From Iodobacter sp. BJB302 (GTDB lineage: Bacteria; Pseudomonadota; Gammaproteobacteria; Burkholderiales; Chitinibacteraceae), in the NCBI RefSeq assembly GCF_002735645.1, contig NZ_PDZG01000035.1:1-50837 (forward strand): 50,837 nt of DNA. The letters are read 5' to 3'. How positions within the stretch are numbered: position 1 is the first letter of the stretch; each line of letters begins with the position of its first letter. A program made the translations under genes and the position numbers. The notes below the pieces were generated by a model. The model saw only the letters and a program-made list of their open reading frames with translations, had not been told where the DNA came from and did no database searches. This document shows positions 43,124 to 50,712 of this stretch, in pieces.

Positions 43124-44011
43124 ATGCATAGTAGCGCAAGCAGCTCCTCATTTCGCCTTGGCGTTATTCTGGCCATTTTTGCCGCGACTGGCTTTTCGTG
43201 CAAAGCCATTTTTGCCAAGCTGGCTTACCGCCACGGCACAGACGCCATTACGCTTGTCTGCTTACGTATGTTGTTTGTGCTGCTGATTTTGGCCAGCTAC
43301 AGCCTGTGGCGCAGCAAAGCACGCCTCGCCGGGCGCGATTATCTGGCGCTGATTGGTTTAGGGCTTTTAGGCTATTACCTCTCCAGCGTGCTCGATTTTA
43401 TTGGCTTAATGACAGTCAGTGCCAGCTTAGAGCGGCTGATTCTCGGCCTTTATCCCACACTCACCGTATTGTTTTCGGTTGTACTCACCGGCACGGTGAT
43501 GACCCGGCGGATGAAGCAAGCATTGCCACTCACCTACCTAGGCATCGCGCTTGTGATTGCGCCTGGCTTAGCTCAGGCCAATGCAGACTGGGTGGGCATC
43601 GGTTTTATTATGGCCAGCACCACCTGCTATGCCTTATATATGAGCCTGAGCCCGGCGATGATTTCCCGGATAGGCGCAATGCGTTTTACCGAGCTGGGGC
43701 TTACCGTTTCAAGCATTGCCGTGCTCTGCCATTTTTTAATCACTCATCCGCTTAATGCGCTTATTCAGCCCCTGCCGGTTTATGGCCTTGCTGCCGCAAT
43801 GGCCGTTTTTGCAACCGTACTGCCGATTTATGCCACAGCCGCTGCCATGAGCCGCATCGGGGCCAGCCGCACCGCCATCATCGGCAGCCTTGGCCCCATG
43901 CTGTCTATTTTAATGAGTATTGGTATTCTGGATGAGCGCCTCACGGCCATTCAATGGCTGGGTGCAGCCCTTGTCATGCTGGGGGTGTGGGTTGTAAGCA
44001 AAAAGTCTTAA
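43124..44011 (+). CDS. EamA/DMT family transporter
   Basis: The 295-residue protein has ten membrane helices in two EamA repeats. The first starts GVILAIFAATGFSCKAIFAKLAYRHG, the second ADWVGIGFIMASTTCYALYMSLSPAM, and it ends LTAIQWLGAALVMLGVWVVSKK. The family exports amino acids or other metabolites; the substrate is unknown. It follows nudC after 107 bases and precedes an acetyltransferase after 27 bases, so a shared transcript with the latter is possible. Confidence 0.9.
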   Translation: MHSSASSSSFRLGVILAIFAATGFSCKAIFAKLAYRHGTDAITLVCLRMLFVLLILASYSLWRSKARLAGRDYLALIGLGLLGYYLSSVLDFIGLMTVSASLERLILGLYPTLTVLFSVVLTGTVMTRRMKQALPLTYLGIALVIAPGLAQANADWVGIGFIMASTTCYALYMSLSPAMISRIGAMRFTELGLTVSSIAVLCHFLITHPLNALIQPLPVYGLAAAMAVFATVLPIYATAAAMSRIGASRTAIIGSLGPMLSILMSIGILDERLTAIQWLGAALVMLGVWVVSKKS

Positions 44012-44038
44012 ACACAAACAAGCGAGGGGAAGCCTGCT

Positions 44039-44605
44039 ATGCCTGAAACGATTTACTATCATTTTAGCGACTTAGAAAACACCGACCCGGCCCCATTTAT
44101 TGCTGAACAAATACATCTTAAGCAATTTAACAACAGCACGCCTGATGAGCGCCGTGAGCTGATCCCGGCGCTTTTTGCAAAAGCAAAAGATGTGAATATA
44201 TATCCGCCGCTGTATTTATCACGCGGCTGGGAAGTTGAACTAGGCCGCAAAGTAATGATCAATCTGGGGGTCAGTATTTTAGGTGGCGCCCCCATTACGA
44301 TAGGGGAGCACAGCTTAATCGGCCCTCATGTTCAGATTATCAGCGTTAACCACCCAGTCGATCCCACCGAACGCCAAAGATATGCCTTTACAGCAAAGCC
44401 CGTCAGCATTGGCGCTAATGTCTGGATAGGCGCAGGGGCTATTATTTGCCCCGGTGTCAGCATTGGTGATCACAGCGTGGTGGGGGCAGGAGCCGTAGTA
44501 ACTCGTGATGTGCCACGCTGCACTTTTGTAGCCGGGAACCCTGCCCGTGAAATCCGCAAGCTGGAAGAGCCCGACCTCAGTACACTTTATTTGGATAGCC
44601 CATGA
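44039..44605 (+). CDS. Maltose/galactoside O-acetyltransferase-type protein
   Basis: The 188-residue left-handed beta-helix acetyltransferase has a helical N-terminus (TPDERRELIPALFAKA), then hexapeptide repeats (VMINLGVSILGGAPITIGEHSLIGPHVQIIS, VSIGANVWIGAGAIICPGVSIGDHSVVGAGAVVTRDV). The catalytic His is in SVNHPVD. The C-terminal loop VAGNPAREIRKL is typical of sugar O-acetyltransferases of the LacA/Maa type. The acceptor is unknown. Its stop overlaps the next gene by four bases. Confidence 0.88.
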   Translation: MPETIYYHFSDLENTDPAPFIAEQIHLKQFNNSTPDERRELIPALFAKAKDVNIYPPLYLSRGWEVELGRKVMINLGVSILGGAPITIGEHSLIGPHVQIISVNHPVDPTERQRYAFTAKPVSIGANVWIGAGAIICPGVSIGDHSVVGAGAVVTRDVPRCTFVAGNPAREIRKLEEPDLSTLYLDSP

Positions 44606-45567
44606 AACTCTGGAATGCGCTCCGCGCTGTTTTTACCCGTGAACCCGCTGCGCCTGCCTGTGATCCGGCCCTGCTGACGGCATTAGCAGACAGCGCCAAT
44701 CCGCGCATTAAACTCGCCAGCCGTTATCTGGCACGCCTGCAAAATGCCTATGCAATTGCCCACTCATGGAGCGGGCGCATCGTGATGCAATTGCCCGCGC
44801 CGGTAGAGCTGTCCAGCCACAGCTGGAACCAGGAAGCGCATACCCATGCGGCTTTTGGTACAGCAGAAAGCGTGCAGGAAACCATCAGCCATTCCGAAGA
44901 AGTCAGAAACTGGTTTGCGCAAAACCCGCTGGCCGATCACGCTTACGCTGTTCTGATTATGCAAAGCCAGTTACAGCAACGCTATGGCATGGAAGTCTGC
45001 GGCGACAACATCAGGCAGGATGTGGCCCAGCAAGTACTTGTTTGCCGTGGCCAGCAAATCAGCCAGGTAGCGGGCAGCATGACGGATTTACAAGAAAAAC
45101 TCATCAGCCGCCTGCTCAGGCTGCTGGCCAGCCACGCAGCATGGCATATCGAAGCCAGAGAGCAATTTAAACGCCAGCTGGAAACCGAGCTGAATGAAGT
45201 ACGCATGAGCTGGCGTTATTGCAAACCCACCGAGCCGCGCTATGCCGCACTCACACAAGAAGTAGAAAAACTATCTGCAGAATTTAACGCCTGCCGCAGC
45301 GCACTGGAGCCAGATGCCCTGCTCGCCCTGCTGGAAACTTCGCTGACCGATGCCAGCAGCCATCTTAAGCTGGAAATCCAGTCCTTAAAGCTCGATAAAA
45401 TGGGCGTACAAAGCCAGGCAGAAGATGCCGCAGAAATCACACTCTGCCATGTATTGGCAGAGCGCGGCCAGTGGCTGGACCGCTGCATCCTGCCGGTTAA
45501 AATCTTACGCAGCGATGTAATCCAGCCCAAAGACTTCAGCCAGCGGCTGGATGAGGTGCTGTTTTAA
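44602..45567 (+). CDS. Unrecognised 321-residue soluble protein
   Basis: I do not recognise this family. There is no signal peptide or membrane helix. The protein is mostly helical: PRIKLASRYLARLQNAYAIAHSW, LQEKLISRLLRLLASHAAWHIEAREQFKRQLETELNEVRMSWRYC and LTQEVEKLSAEFNACRSALE suggest long amphipathic or coiled-coil helices in the middle and last thirds. Cysteines are scattered with no metal motif. The ATG overlaps the acetyltransferase stop (ATGA), so both are made from one message. Codon use looks like that of its neighbours. Function unknown. Confidence 0.75.
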   Translation: MKLWNALRAVFTREPAAPACDPALLTALADSANPRIKLASRYLARLQNAYAIAHSWSGRIVMQLPAPVELSSHSWNQEAHTHAAFGTAESVQETISHSEEVRNWFAQNPLADHAYAVLIMQSQLQQRYGMEVCGDNIRQDVAQQVLVCRGQQISQVAGSMTDLQEKLISRLLRLLASHAAWHIEAREQFKRQLETELNEVRMSWRYCKPTEPRYAALTQEVEKLSAEFNACRSALEPDALLALLETSLTDASSHLKLEIQSLKLDKMGVQSQAEDAAEITLCHVLAERGQWLDRCILPVKILRSDVIQPKDFSQRLDEVLF

Positions 45568-45629
45568 GCAGCAGCCTCTAAAGCCAAATCTGAACACAGA
45601 GCAAAACAACAGACCTTGCGCTTTGCCGC

Positions 45630-46547
45630 TCAATGCGTTGCCTGCTTATTGTTTGCAAACCAATCAGTGAGAAAATCGATCAGCACCCGCAGCTTGGCGG
45701 GCTGGGGCAGGCGTTGTGGGTAAACCAGATACAGTGATTGGGTGGGCAGGCTAAATTCGGGCAGCAACTGCTGCAACTGCCCGCTGGCTAAATCACCGGC
45801 GATTAAGTAATAAGGCAAGCACACTGCCCCCGCGCCATCTAAAGCCAGATTTCTGAGCAAGCCATAATCGCTGATTCTTAACTCCGCCCTGATATCCACC
45901 GCGTGTAATTCCTTGCCCCGGTTAAATACCCAGTGGCAAGGATCGCGAAAATGGCAGTTAGCAAGGCAGGGCCAGGCCAGCAAATCAGCCGGTGACGCCA
46001 GCGCTGGCGAGCGGGCAATACAAGCCGGGGAGGCAACAAGGCAAAGCTGCGCCGATACCAGGGGCTTAGACACCAGCCGCTCATGGCCCAAATAGCCGGA
46101 TCGCACCGCCAGATCATAGCCATCGGCCTCTAAATCCCGCGGCTCGCGGCTGACATCCAGCTCGACTTCCAGCATCGGATATTGCTCGCGCAGCGCCATT
46201 AAAATCTGCGACATAAACACCCCGCCAAAACTGGTTGGCACGGTGATACGCAATAAGCCTGCCACCTCTTCACGTAAAACCTGCACGGCCTGCTGAGCGG
46301 CCGAAACCTGCGCTTGCCACGATTGGCAATGTGCCAGATAAACCTTGCCCGCCTCGGTGAGATTGAGTTTGCGGGTAGTGCGAAAGAATAGCGCTACTTT
46401 CAGCAGATTTTCCAGTTGCGATACCTGCTTGCTGGCATAGGATTTAGAACAGCCCAAAATTTCTGCCGCCAGCGTAAAGCTGCCTTGCTCTGCCACACAG
46501 GCAAAGGTATTGGCCCAAATGACTTGCTGACTGATTGTTTCCATCAT
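45630..46547 (-). CDS. LysR family transcriptional regulator
   Basis: The 305-residue LysR regulator has the N-terminal HTH (FACVAEQGSFTLAAEILGCSKSYASKQVSQLENLLKVALFFRTTRKLNLTEAG) and an effector domain starting LLRITVPTSFGGVFMSQILMALREQYPMLEVELDVS. It resembles the group regulating short-chain dehydrogenases or quinone reductases from divergent promoters. It diverges from an SDR gene 131 bases away, its likely target. The start may be 46547 or the next ATG at 46544. Confidence 0.92.
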   Translation of the reverse strand: MMETISQQVIWANTFACVAEQGSFTLAAEILGCSKSYASKQVSQLENLLKVALFFRTTRKLNLTEAGKVYLAHCQSWQAQVSAAQQAVQVLREEVAGLLRITVPTSFGGVFMSQILMALREQYPMLEVELDVSREPRDLEADGYDLAVRSGYLGHERLVSKPLVSAQLCLVASPACIARSPALASPADLLAWPCLANCHFRDPCHWVFNRGKELHAVDIRAELRISDYGLLRNLALDGAGAVCLPYYLIAGDLASGQLQQLLPEFSLPTQSLYLVYPQRLPQPAKLRVLIDFLTDWFANNKQATH

Positions 46548-46561
46548 GGCAACACTCGTTT

Positions 46562-46580
46562 GATTATTGGGCTAATTATC
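46562..46580. promoter_or_regulatory. Possible LysR operator
   Basis: GATTAT and ATTATC form a near-perfect dyad around the 7-base centre TGGGCTA, 15 bases before the LysR start and about 100 bases before the SDR start. Place and AT-rich dyad fit a LysR box; the binding is inferred. Confidence 0.4.
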
Positions 46581-46678
46581 ATCGAAAAAAGATTGTTTAT
46601 GCTAGTCGTTGTACACAATCAACGCTAATCAAAGGCACAGGGCCTGTTTAGCAAACCCAACTTCAGAGAGAGAAAACT

Positions 46679-47281
46679 ATGAAAATCCTCGTTATCGGTG
46701 CCAATGGCACAATCGGCAAAGCTGTTGTTGCAGAACTGGCAGCACGCCATGAAATCATCACCGCCGGCAGAAGCAGCGGCGAATACAGAGTTGATCTGAA
46801 AGACGCAGCCAGCATTACGGCTCTGTTTAAAGAAGTTGGTAAGGTAGATGCGGTGATCTCCGCAGCAGGGAATGTACATTTTGCCCCGCTGGCCGAATTT
46901 AGCGCCGACCATTACGCAATCGGCATCAACGATAAACTGATGGGGCAAGTGAACTTGGCGCTGGCCGCGCAAAGCGCATTAAATGACGGTGGCTCGATCA
47001 CCTTAACCAGCGGTATTTTAAGCAGCGATCCGATTCGCTTTGGCAGCAGCGCCAGCATGGTCAACGCCGCCATCGACGGCTTTGTCCGCGCCGCCGCCAT
47101 CGAATTACCACGCGGCCTGCGCATCAACAGCATCAGCCCAACAGTATTACAAGAAGCCCTTGAAAGCTACGGGCCCTACTTCCGCGGCTTTGACGCCGTA
47201 CCCGCCGCAAAAGTAGCGCTGGCCTACAGCAAAAGCGTAGAAGGCGCACAGACCGGGCAGGTTTATTCGGTGAATAACTGA
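46679..47281 (+). CDS. Short SDR-family protein lacking the YxxxK motif
   Basis: The 200-residue Rossmann-fold protein has the nucleotide site VIGANGTIGKAVVAEL and ISAAGNVHF. The C-terminal part is SSASMVNAAIDGFVRAAAIELPRGLRINSISPTVLQE. In normal SDRs a Tyr and a Lys four residues later follow the Ser; here Met and Ala stand at those positions. This is a known short subgroup whose reaction is uncertain. It probably forms a regulated pair with the divergent LysR gene. GAGAGA lies upstream of the ATG. Confidence 0.88.
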   Translation: MKILVIGANGTIGKAVVAELAARHEIITAGRSSGEYRVDLKDAASITALFKEVGKVDAVISAAGNVHFAPLAEFSADHYAIGINDKLMGQVNLALAAQSALNDGGSITLTSGILSSDPIRFGSSASMVNAAIDGFVRAAAIELPRGLRINSISPTVLQEALESYGPYFRGFDAVPAAKVALAYSKSVEGAQTGQVYSVNN

Positions 47282-47290
47282 CAAAAGTTG

Positions 47291-47320
47291 TAGGGTGGGC
47301 ACACCGCTGTGCCCACACCA
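47291..47320. repeat. TAGGGTGGG hairpin repeat, second copy
   Basis: GTGGGCACA and TGTGCCCAC form a perfect 9-bp stem with loop CCGC at 47295-47316, ten bases after the SDR stop. It may act as a transcription terminator without a T-tract. It is related to the element at 5475-5514. Confidence 0.7.
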
Positions 47321-47404
47321 CCAATTGCGTATGGCGGGTGAAGTATGGTCTTTATTAGTTTTTGAGGCATCAATCTGGCGTGGTTCACCCCATGTTCGCT
47401 AACT

Positions 47405-47675
47405 AAAATACAAAAAGATCTTTTTAGTGCCTTCGGCACGTTGATTTAGGTGCGGGCGTCCCGCTGGACCTTCCTTTCTTGTGTGGCCAAGAAAGGAAGC
47501 GAAGCCACAACCCCAAAAGCACGAAGGCCCCTGCTGCGGTCCAATCGAGTCGGCGGCGGGCGGGATTGGCTCGCTGCCTCGCTGCCTCGCTCCCAAGCGA
47601 TCCCCCGCCCCGCTTGTTCCTCACTCCGGCGTGTTTCAAGGGGAGATTTAAGCCCCGTGCTACCAGCTGCGATAC
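47405..47675 (-). repeat. Dispersed hairpin repeat, copy D
   Basis: This copy runs on the minus strand. The hairpin is at 47470-47499 with stem CTTCCTTTCTTG/CAAGAAAGGAAG and a 6-base loop. The variable stem includes GGCGGG facing CCCGCC. It shares the landmarks GAGGAACAAGCG and GTGCCGAAGGCAC with copies A-C; ATTGTCCGCAG is here ATTGGACCGCAG. It lies outside any operon, between convergent genes. Confidence 0.85.
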
Positions 47676-47736
47676 GAACTCTGATTGTTGGGTTTTGAAA
47701 TACTAAAAACCTACAAAACAACTAAATACAAACCTT

Positions 47737-47790
47737 GTTTTTCTCCGTGAAACTCCGTGTTCTCTGCGTCCTCCGTGGTCCAAGATTTGG
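47737..47790 (-). repeat. ACCACGGAG-type repeat, minus strand
   Basis: It reads AAATCTTGGACCACGGAGG on the minus strand followed by ACGCAGAGAACACGGAGTTT. It is one half of the inverted element at 4648-4759. Confidence 0.65.
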
Positions 47791-47804
47791 GTTTCCGTTC
47801 CCAT

Positions 47805-48515
47805 TCACACCTCTTCCACACTATATCGCTCGCCGCCCTGAATCTCAGAAGCCACCAGCCTTGCAACAGCCGCGGCCACATCTTCTGGCTGGCGTAATAA
47901 GCCCTGCTCTTTGCGGGCAATAAAGCGGTCTACATCGGGAAATTCCTCTGTGGTGCGCGAGCGTATTTCGGCTTGCATGGCGGTATCCATCACGCCGGGG
48001 TCAAAATTAATACAGAGCACCGGGTGCGCCGCCGTGCTCTGCTCTGCCGCCAGCGCACGGATAAAGTGCTCTAGCCCTGCTTTGCTGGCGCAATATAAAG
48101 ACCAGCTGCCATAGCCACGAATCGCTGCACCAGATGAAACCTGCAGCACGGTTTTACGTGCAGGCAGATCGCCAAAATGGCGGATAAACGCAGCAATAAT
48201 GCGGATCGCTGCATTGAAATTCACACTCAGATTAGTGGCAATCGCCTCATCACTGAGCGTGGCAACCGGGGCCAACGGGCTGAGCATGCCGGCATTATTG
48301 ATCAGCAGCACTTCTTCCCAATCCTGGCTGGCCAGCTGAGCAAAATGCCCGTCAACCAGACTGGCCGCATTGCCTGCCGCCAGATCAACACTGATATGCC
48401 CTGCCAGCTGGCCACTGCGCGAAAACTCACACACCTGCCAGCCCTTAGCCTGATACAAGCGGACCAGCGCAGCGCCCAAGCCAGCAGATCCGCCGGTGAT
48501 ACAGAGTAATTTCAT
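47805..48515 (-). CDS. SDR-family oxidoreductase (sepiapterin-reductase-like)
   Basis: The 236-residue classical SDR has the nucleotide site ITGGSAGLGAALVRLY, LINNAGML, the catalytic Ser in LQVSSGAAIRGYG and the active-site pair in LYCASKAGLEHFIRALA (Tyr and Lys). The wording and the FDPGVMDTAMQAEIRS end resemble sepiapterin reductase/benzil reductase-type SDRs. The substrate is unknown. It stands alone and converges with the shorter SDR gene across the repeat region. Confidence 0.88.
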   Translation of the reverse strand: MKLLCITGGSAGLGAALVRLYQAKGWQVCEFSRSGQLAGHISVDLAAGNAASLVDGHFAQLASQDWEEVLLINNAGMLSPLAPVATLSDEAIATNLSVNFNAAIRIIAAFIRHFGDLPARKTVLQVSSGAAIRGYGSWSLYCASKAGLEHFIRALAAEQSTAAHPVLCINFDPGVMDTAMQAEIRSRTTEEFPDVDRFIARKEQGLLRQPEDVAAAVARLVASEIQGGERYSVEEV

Positions 48516-48585
48516 GTTTGTCCTTTGGGTCTGTTGAAAATAATGCAGCCCCGCACTTCATGCAGTACGGGTGAAACCCGCGTAT

Positions 48586-50595
48586 TTATTGAATATTGCT
48601 GGAGGGTTTCTCCCGCCAGTCAGGGCGGGATGTTTGAAATAATTCATCACTTACCCTTCTGCATTCAAGCGGGCCAATTTCCTGCCCGGCCTGAACAATC
48701 AGCGGTGCTTTTACACTGACTGCCGTATAGATTCCTTTGGCGGCTTGTCTGGCTTCAATCACCGTTTCACCTGCTTTTAGCATCGTAACCCAGCCGGTTT
48801 TTTCATCCACAGAGGCAACATCTGGCGTGCTGCTGTAATAGCTAATCACCCCTTTGCTATTGCTGGCAGGCGCTGGGATATAAAACGGCTCGTCATCCAG
48901 GGTTTTGTTTGTCATCGTCAGCGCAGCCAGATCTGGCATAGGCAAAACGGCCTGTTGCTGAGGGCTGAACACAACATCATCTGCATTTAAAGCATCAAGC
49001 TGGGGCCGTGACAGCGAGCCCAGCTGCTCAGGGCTCATGGCGATCAGGCGCTGGGGTGGCAGAGCGGCCAGTTGTGGCGGGCTCAATACCGGCAGTAATT
49101 TTAATGCCGCCAGCTGGGCTTCTGTCATTGCCGCAATCACTGCAGGGGGTAAAGAGAGCAGTTGCTCCGCATTAAACAGCGCCAGCTCGGCCACGGGCAT
49201 ACGGGCAAACTGTGCTGGCGATACATTCTGCAGGCCTAAAAGCGTAGGGAAATTTAAACGTTTCACCGAAACCAGCTTAGCATCCCCTCCCAGCTCGGCG
49301 GCGGCTTTGCTTATTTCCACCTCAATTTGCAGTATCGCGCCATCACTTTGCTGCACATCCAGAATATAGCTGCCTGCTTGCTGAAAGCGTGTCAGCATCG
49401 CCCTGATTGTGCCTGCCTCGAGCACAAATAACTCCGCGCCACGCTCGCGAATCACGGCTTTGTCTGCGCTTTGCAGTGCAATAATCGCCTTTACGGGCTG
49501 CAGCAGCAAAATAGTCTGGCGGTTGCTGATATCAATGCTCACCCCACCGTTATCCGCGTTTTTCTCAGGCACAACGCCGCTCAGGCCACTGTAAACCAGT
49601 GCCGATTTGGGGGATGGCCGCTGAATGGCCTCGCTTAAAACAGGAGTATAGGATTTGGAAGCAAGCAGATACTGCGCGCAACTCCGGCTTTTCATACCGC
49701 CCCCATACAGGGGAATCGCGTAGCGCAGCACAACATTGCCCTGGGCGTAATCCTGCTCCAGAGTACGGGTAGCCGTCAGGCTCCATTCATCCTTGGCAAT
49801 CCCCAAGTTATACAGACGGCTGGATTCGCTGCCGTTATAGCCCCCGCTGAGGCGCATGCAGTTGGCAAAATACTGGCTGTATTGCACTAATGATTGCCGC
49901 TCTTTTTCCCCCCACTGCGCCCCTGCTACATCCTGAGCACGCTGATAGCCCAGGCCAAAATCAAGCTTGGAAAAATAACTGGGTGCAAGGCTGATATTGT
50001 AAACAGCACCCTGACGCCGGGTGCTGGACATACGCGGATCAAAATACAGCTCGCTGCTGCTCTCCTGTGCAAGGCCTTTGTTTTTCAGGCTTGGGTCGGC
50101 GGCATAAACCGTGACCCCCAGCTCCGATAAAACACGGCCCCTGTCCCAGCTCTTTTTTAGATTTAACAGATAATTATTCTGCCGCATCTCCAGCTCATCA
50201 CTGCCATATGTAAACTGAAATTGCTTCTGTGCCTGCTGCTGCCCTGCAGAAAGCCTTAAACGCAAATGATCCGGCGTGCTGAAAACACCGGTGAGCAGTG
50301 CCTCCTGAAAGCCCTCACTCACCGCCAGATTAGCGCCCAAAGCAAAATAATCGCTCAGCGCAAATCCCGCATCCAGATTCAAAGCCGTTTGATTCGATTC
50401 CGAATAAGCAATGCTTGCAGTAAGACGCTCAGTTGCCGTCTTAAATCCCAGGCTTGCCCCATCCGTTCCCCAATTAATTTTGCCCAAGCCACTATCCTGA
50501 GCGTCGGGTAAATCAGGCAAATTTGCGGCGTGCAAAGCCGTACAGCTTAGAAAATTAAGGAGAATTATTTTTTTATACGATAAGAACGAAGTCAC
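48586..50595 (-). CDS. Unrecognised outer-membrane-like protein with octapeptide repeats and Ig-like domain
   Basis: I do not recognise this 669-residue protein as a whole. The N-terminus looks like a signal peptide (SYKKIILLNFLSCTALHAAN). Residues of about 40-330 alternate short hydrophobic and polar stretches with many aromatic ends (SIAYSESNQTALNLDAGFAL, YFALGANLAVSEG), as in a beta-barrel or inverse-autotransporter-like domain. About 459-562 is a chain of 8-residue repeats of the type PxQLxALx (PPQLAALP, PQRLIAMS, PEQLGSLS, RPQLDALN). About 570-635 resembles a BIG2 Ig-like domain (SSTPDVASVDEKTGWVTMLKAGETVIEARQ). Surface display is an inference. Confidence 0.75.
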   Translation of the reverse strand: MTSFLSYKKIILLNFLSCTALHAANLPDLPDAQDSGLGKINWGTDGASLGFKTATERLTASIAYSESNQTALNLDAGFALSDYFALGANLAVSEGFQEALLTGVFSTPDHLRLRLSAGQQQAQKQFQFTYGSDELEMRQNNYLLNLKKSWDRGRVLSELGVTVYAADPSLKNKGLAQESSSELYFDPRMSSTRRQGAVYNISLAPSYFSKLDFGLGYQRAQDVAGAQWGEKERQSLVQYSQYFANCMRLSGGYNGSESSRLYNLGIAKDEWSLTATRTLEQDYAQGNVVLRYAIPLYGGGMKSRSCAQYLLASKSYTPVLSEAIQRPSPKSALVYSGLSGVVPEKNADNGGVSIDISNRQTILLLQPVKAIIALQSADKAVIRERGAELFVLEAGTIRAMLTRFQQAGSYILDVQQSDGAILQIEVEISKAAAELGGDAKLVSVKRLNFPTLLGLQNVSPAQFARMPVAELALFNAEQLLSLPPAVIAAMTEAQLAALKLLPVLSPPQLAALPPQRLIAMSPEQLGSLSRPQLDALNADDVVFSPQQQAVLPMPDLAALTMTNKTLDDEPFYIPAPASNSKGVISYYSSTPDVASVDEKTGWVTMLKAGETVIEARQAAKGIYTAVSVKAPLIVQAGQEIGPLECRRVSDELFQTSRPDWREKPSSNIQ

Positions 50596-50694
50596 ATGCT
50601 TCCAGAATCAGTCTGCAGAAAGACAATCTATGAATCTAATGAAAGCCTTCCTCAATGTCTTGGTAAAAATACGGTCATCTTGCCCCTCTTCAAT

Positions 50695-50712
50695 AAAAAA
50701 GCCCCCGTAAAA
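50695..50712 (-). terminator. Remnant of a terminator cut by the right IS
   Basis: Read on the minus strand away from the IS tip: TTTT, ACGGGGGC, TTTTTT. This is a distal hairpin arm and T-tract without its proximal partner GCCCCCGT, which should lie beyond the IS. The arrangement copies that at the left end. Confidence 0.4.

Larger units (their letters stand above)
47282..47804. other. Repeat-filled intergenic region
   Basis: This 523-base gap between two convergent SDR genes has no gene. It contains in order the TAGGGTGGG hairpin (47291-47320), a stretch with GTGGTTCACCCC, an AAAAAGATCTTTTT palindrome near 47411, dispersed repeat copy D and an ACCACGGAG-type repeat (47737-47790). Confidence 0.75.

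Noticed and set aside
47282-47804. A gene in the gap between the two SDR genes
   Set aside because: The frames here overlap three repeat families, lack start signals and have no recognisable protein features.
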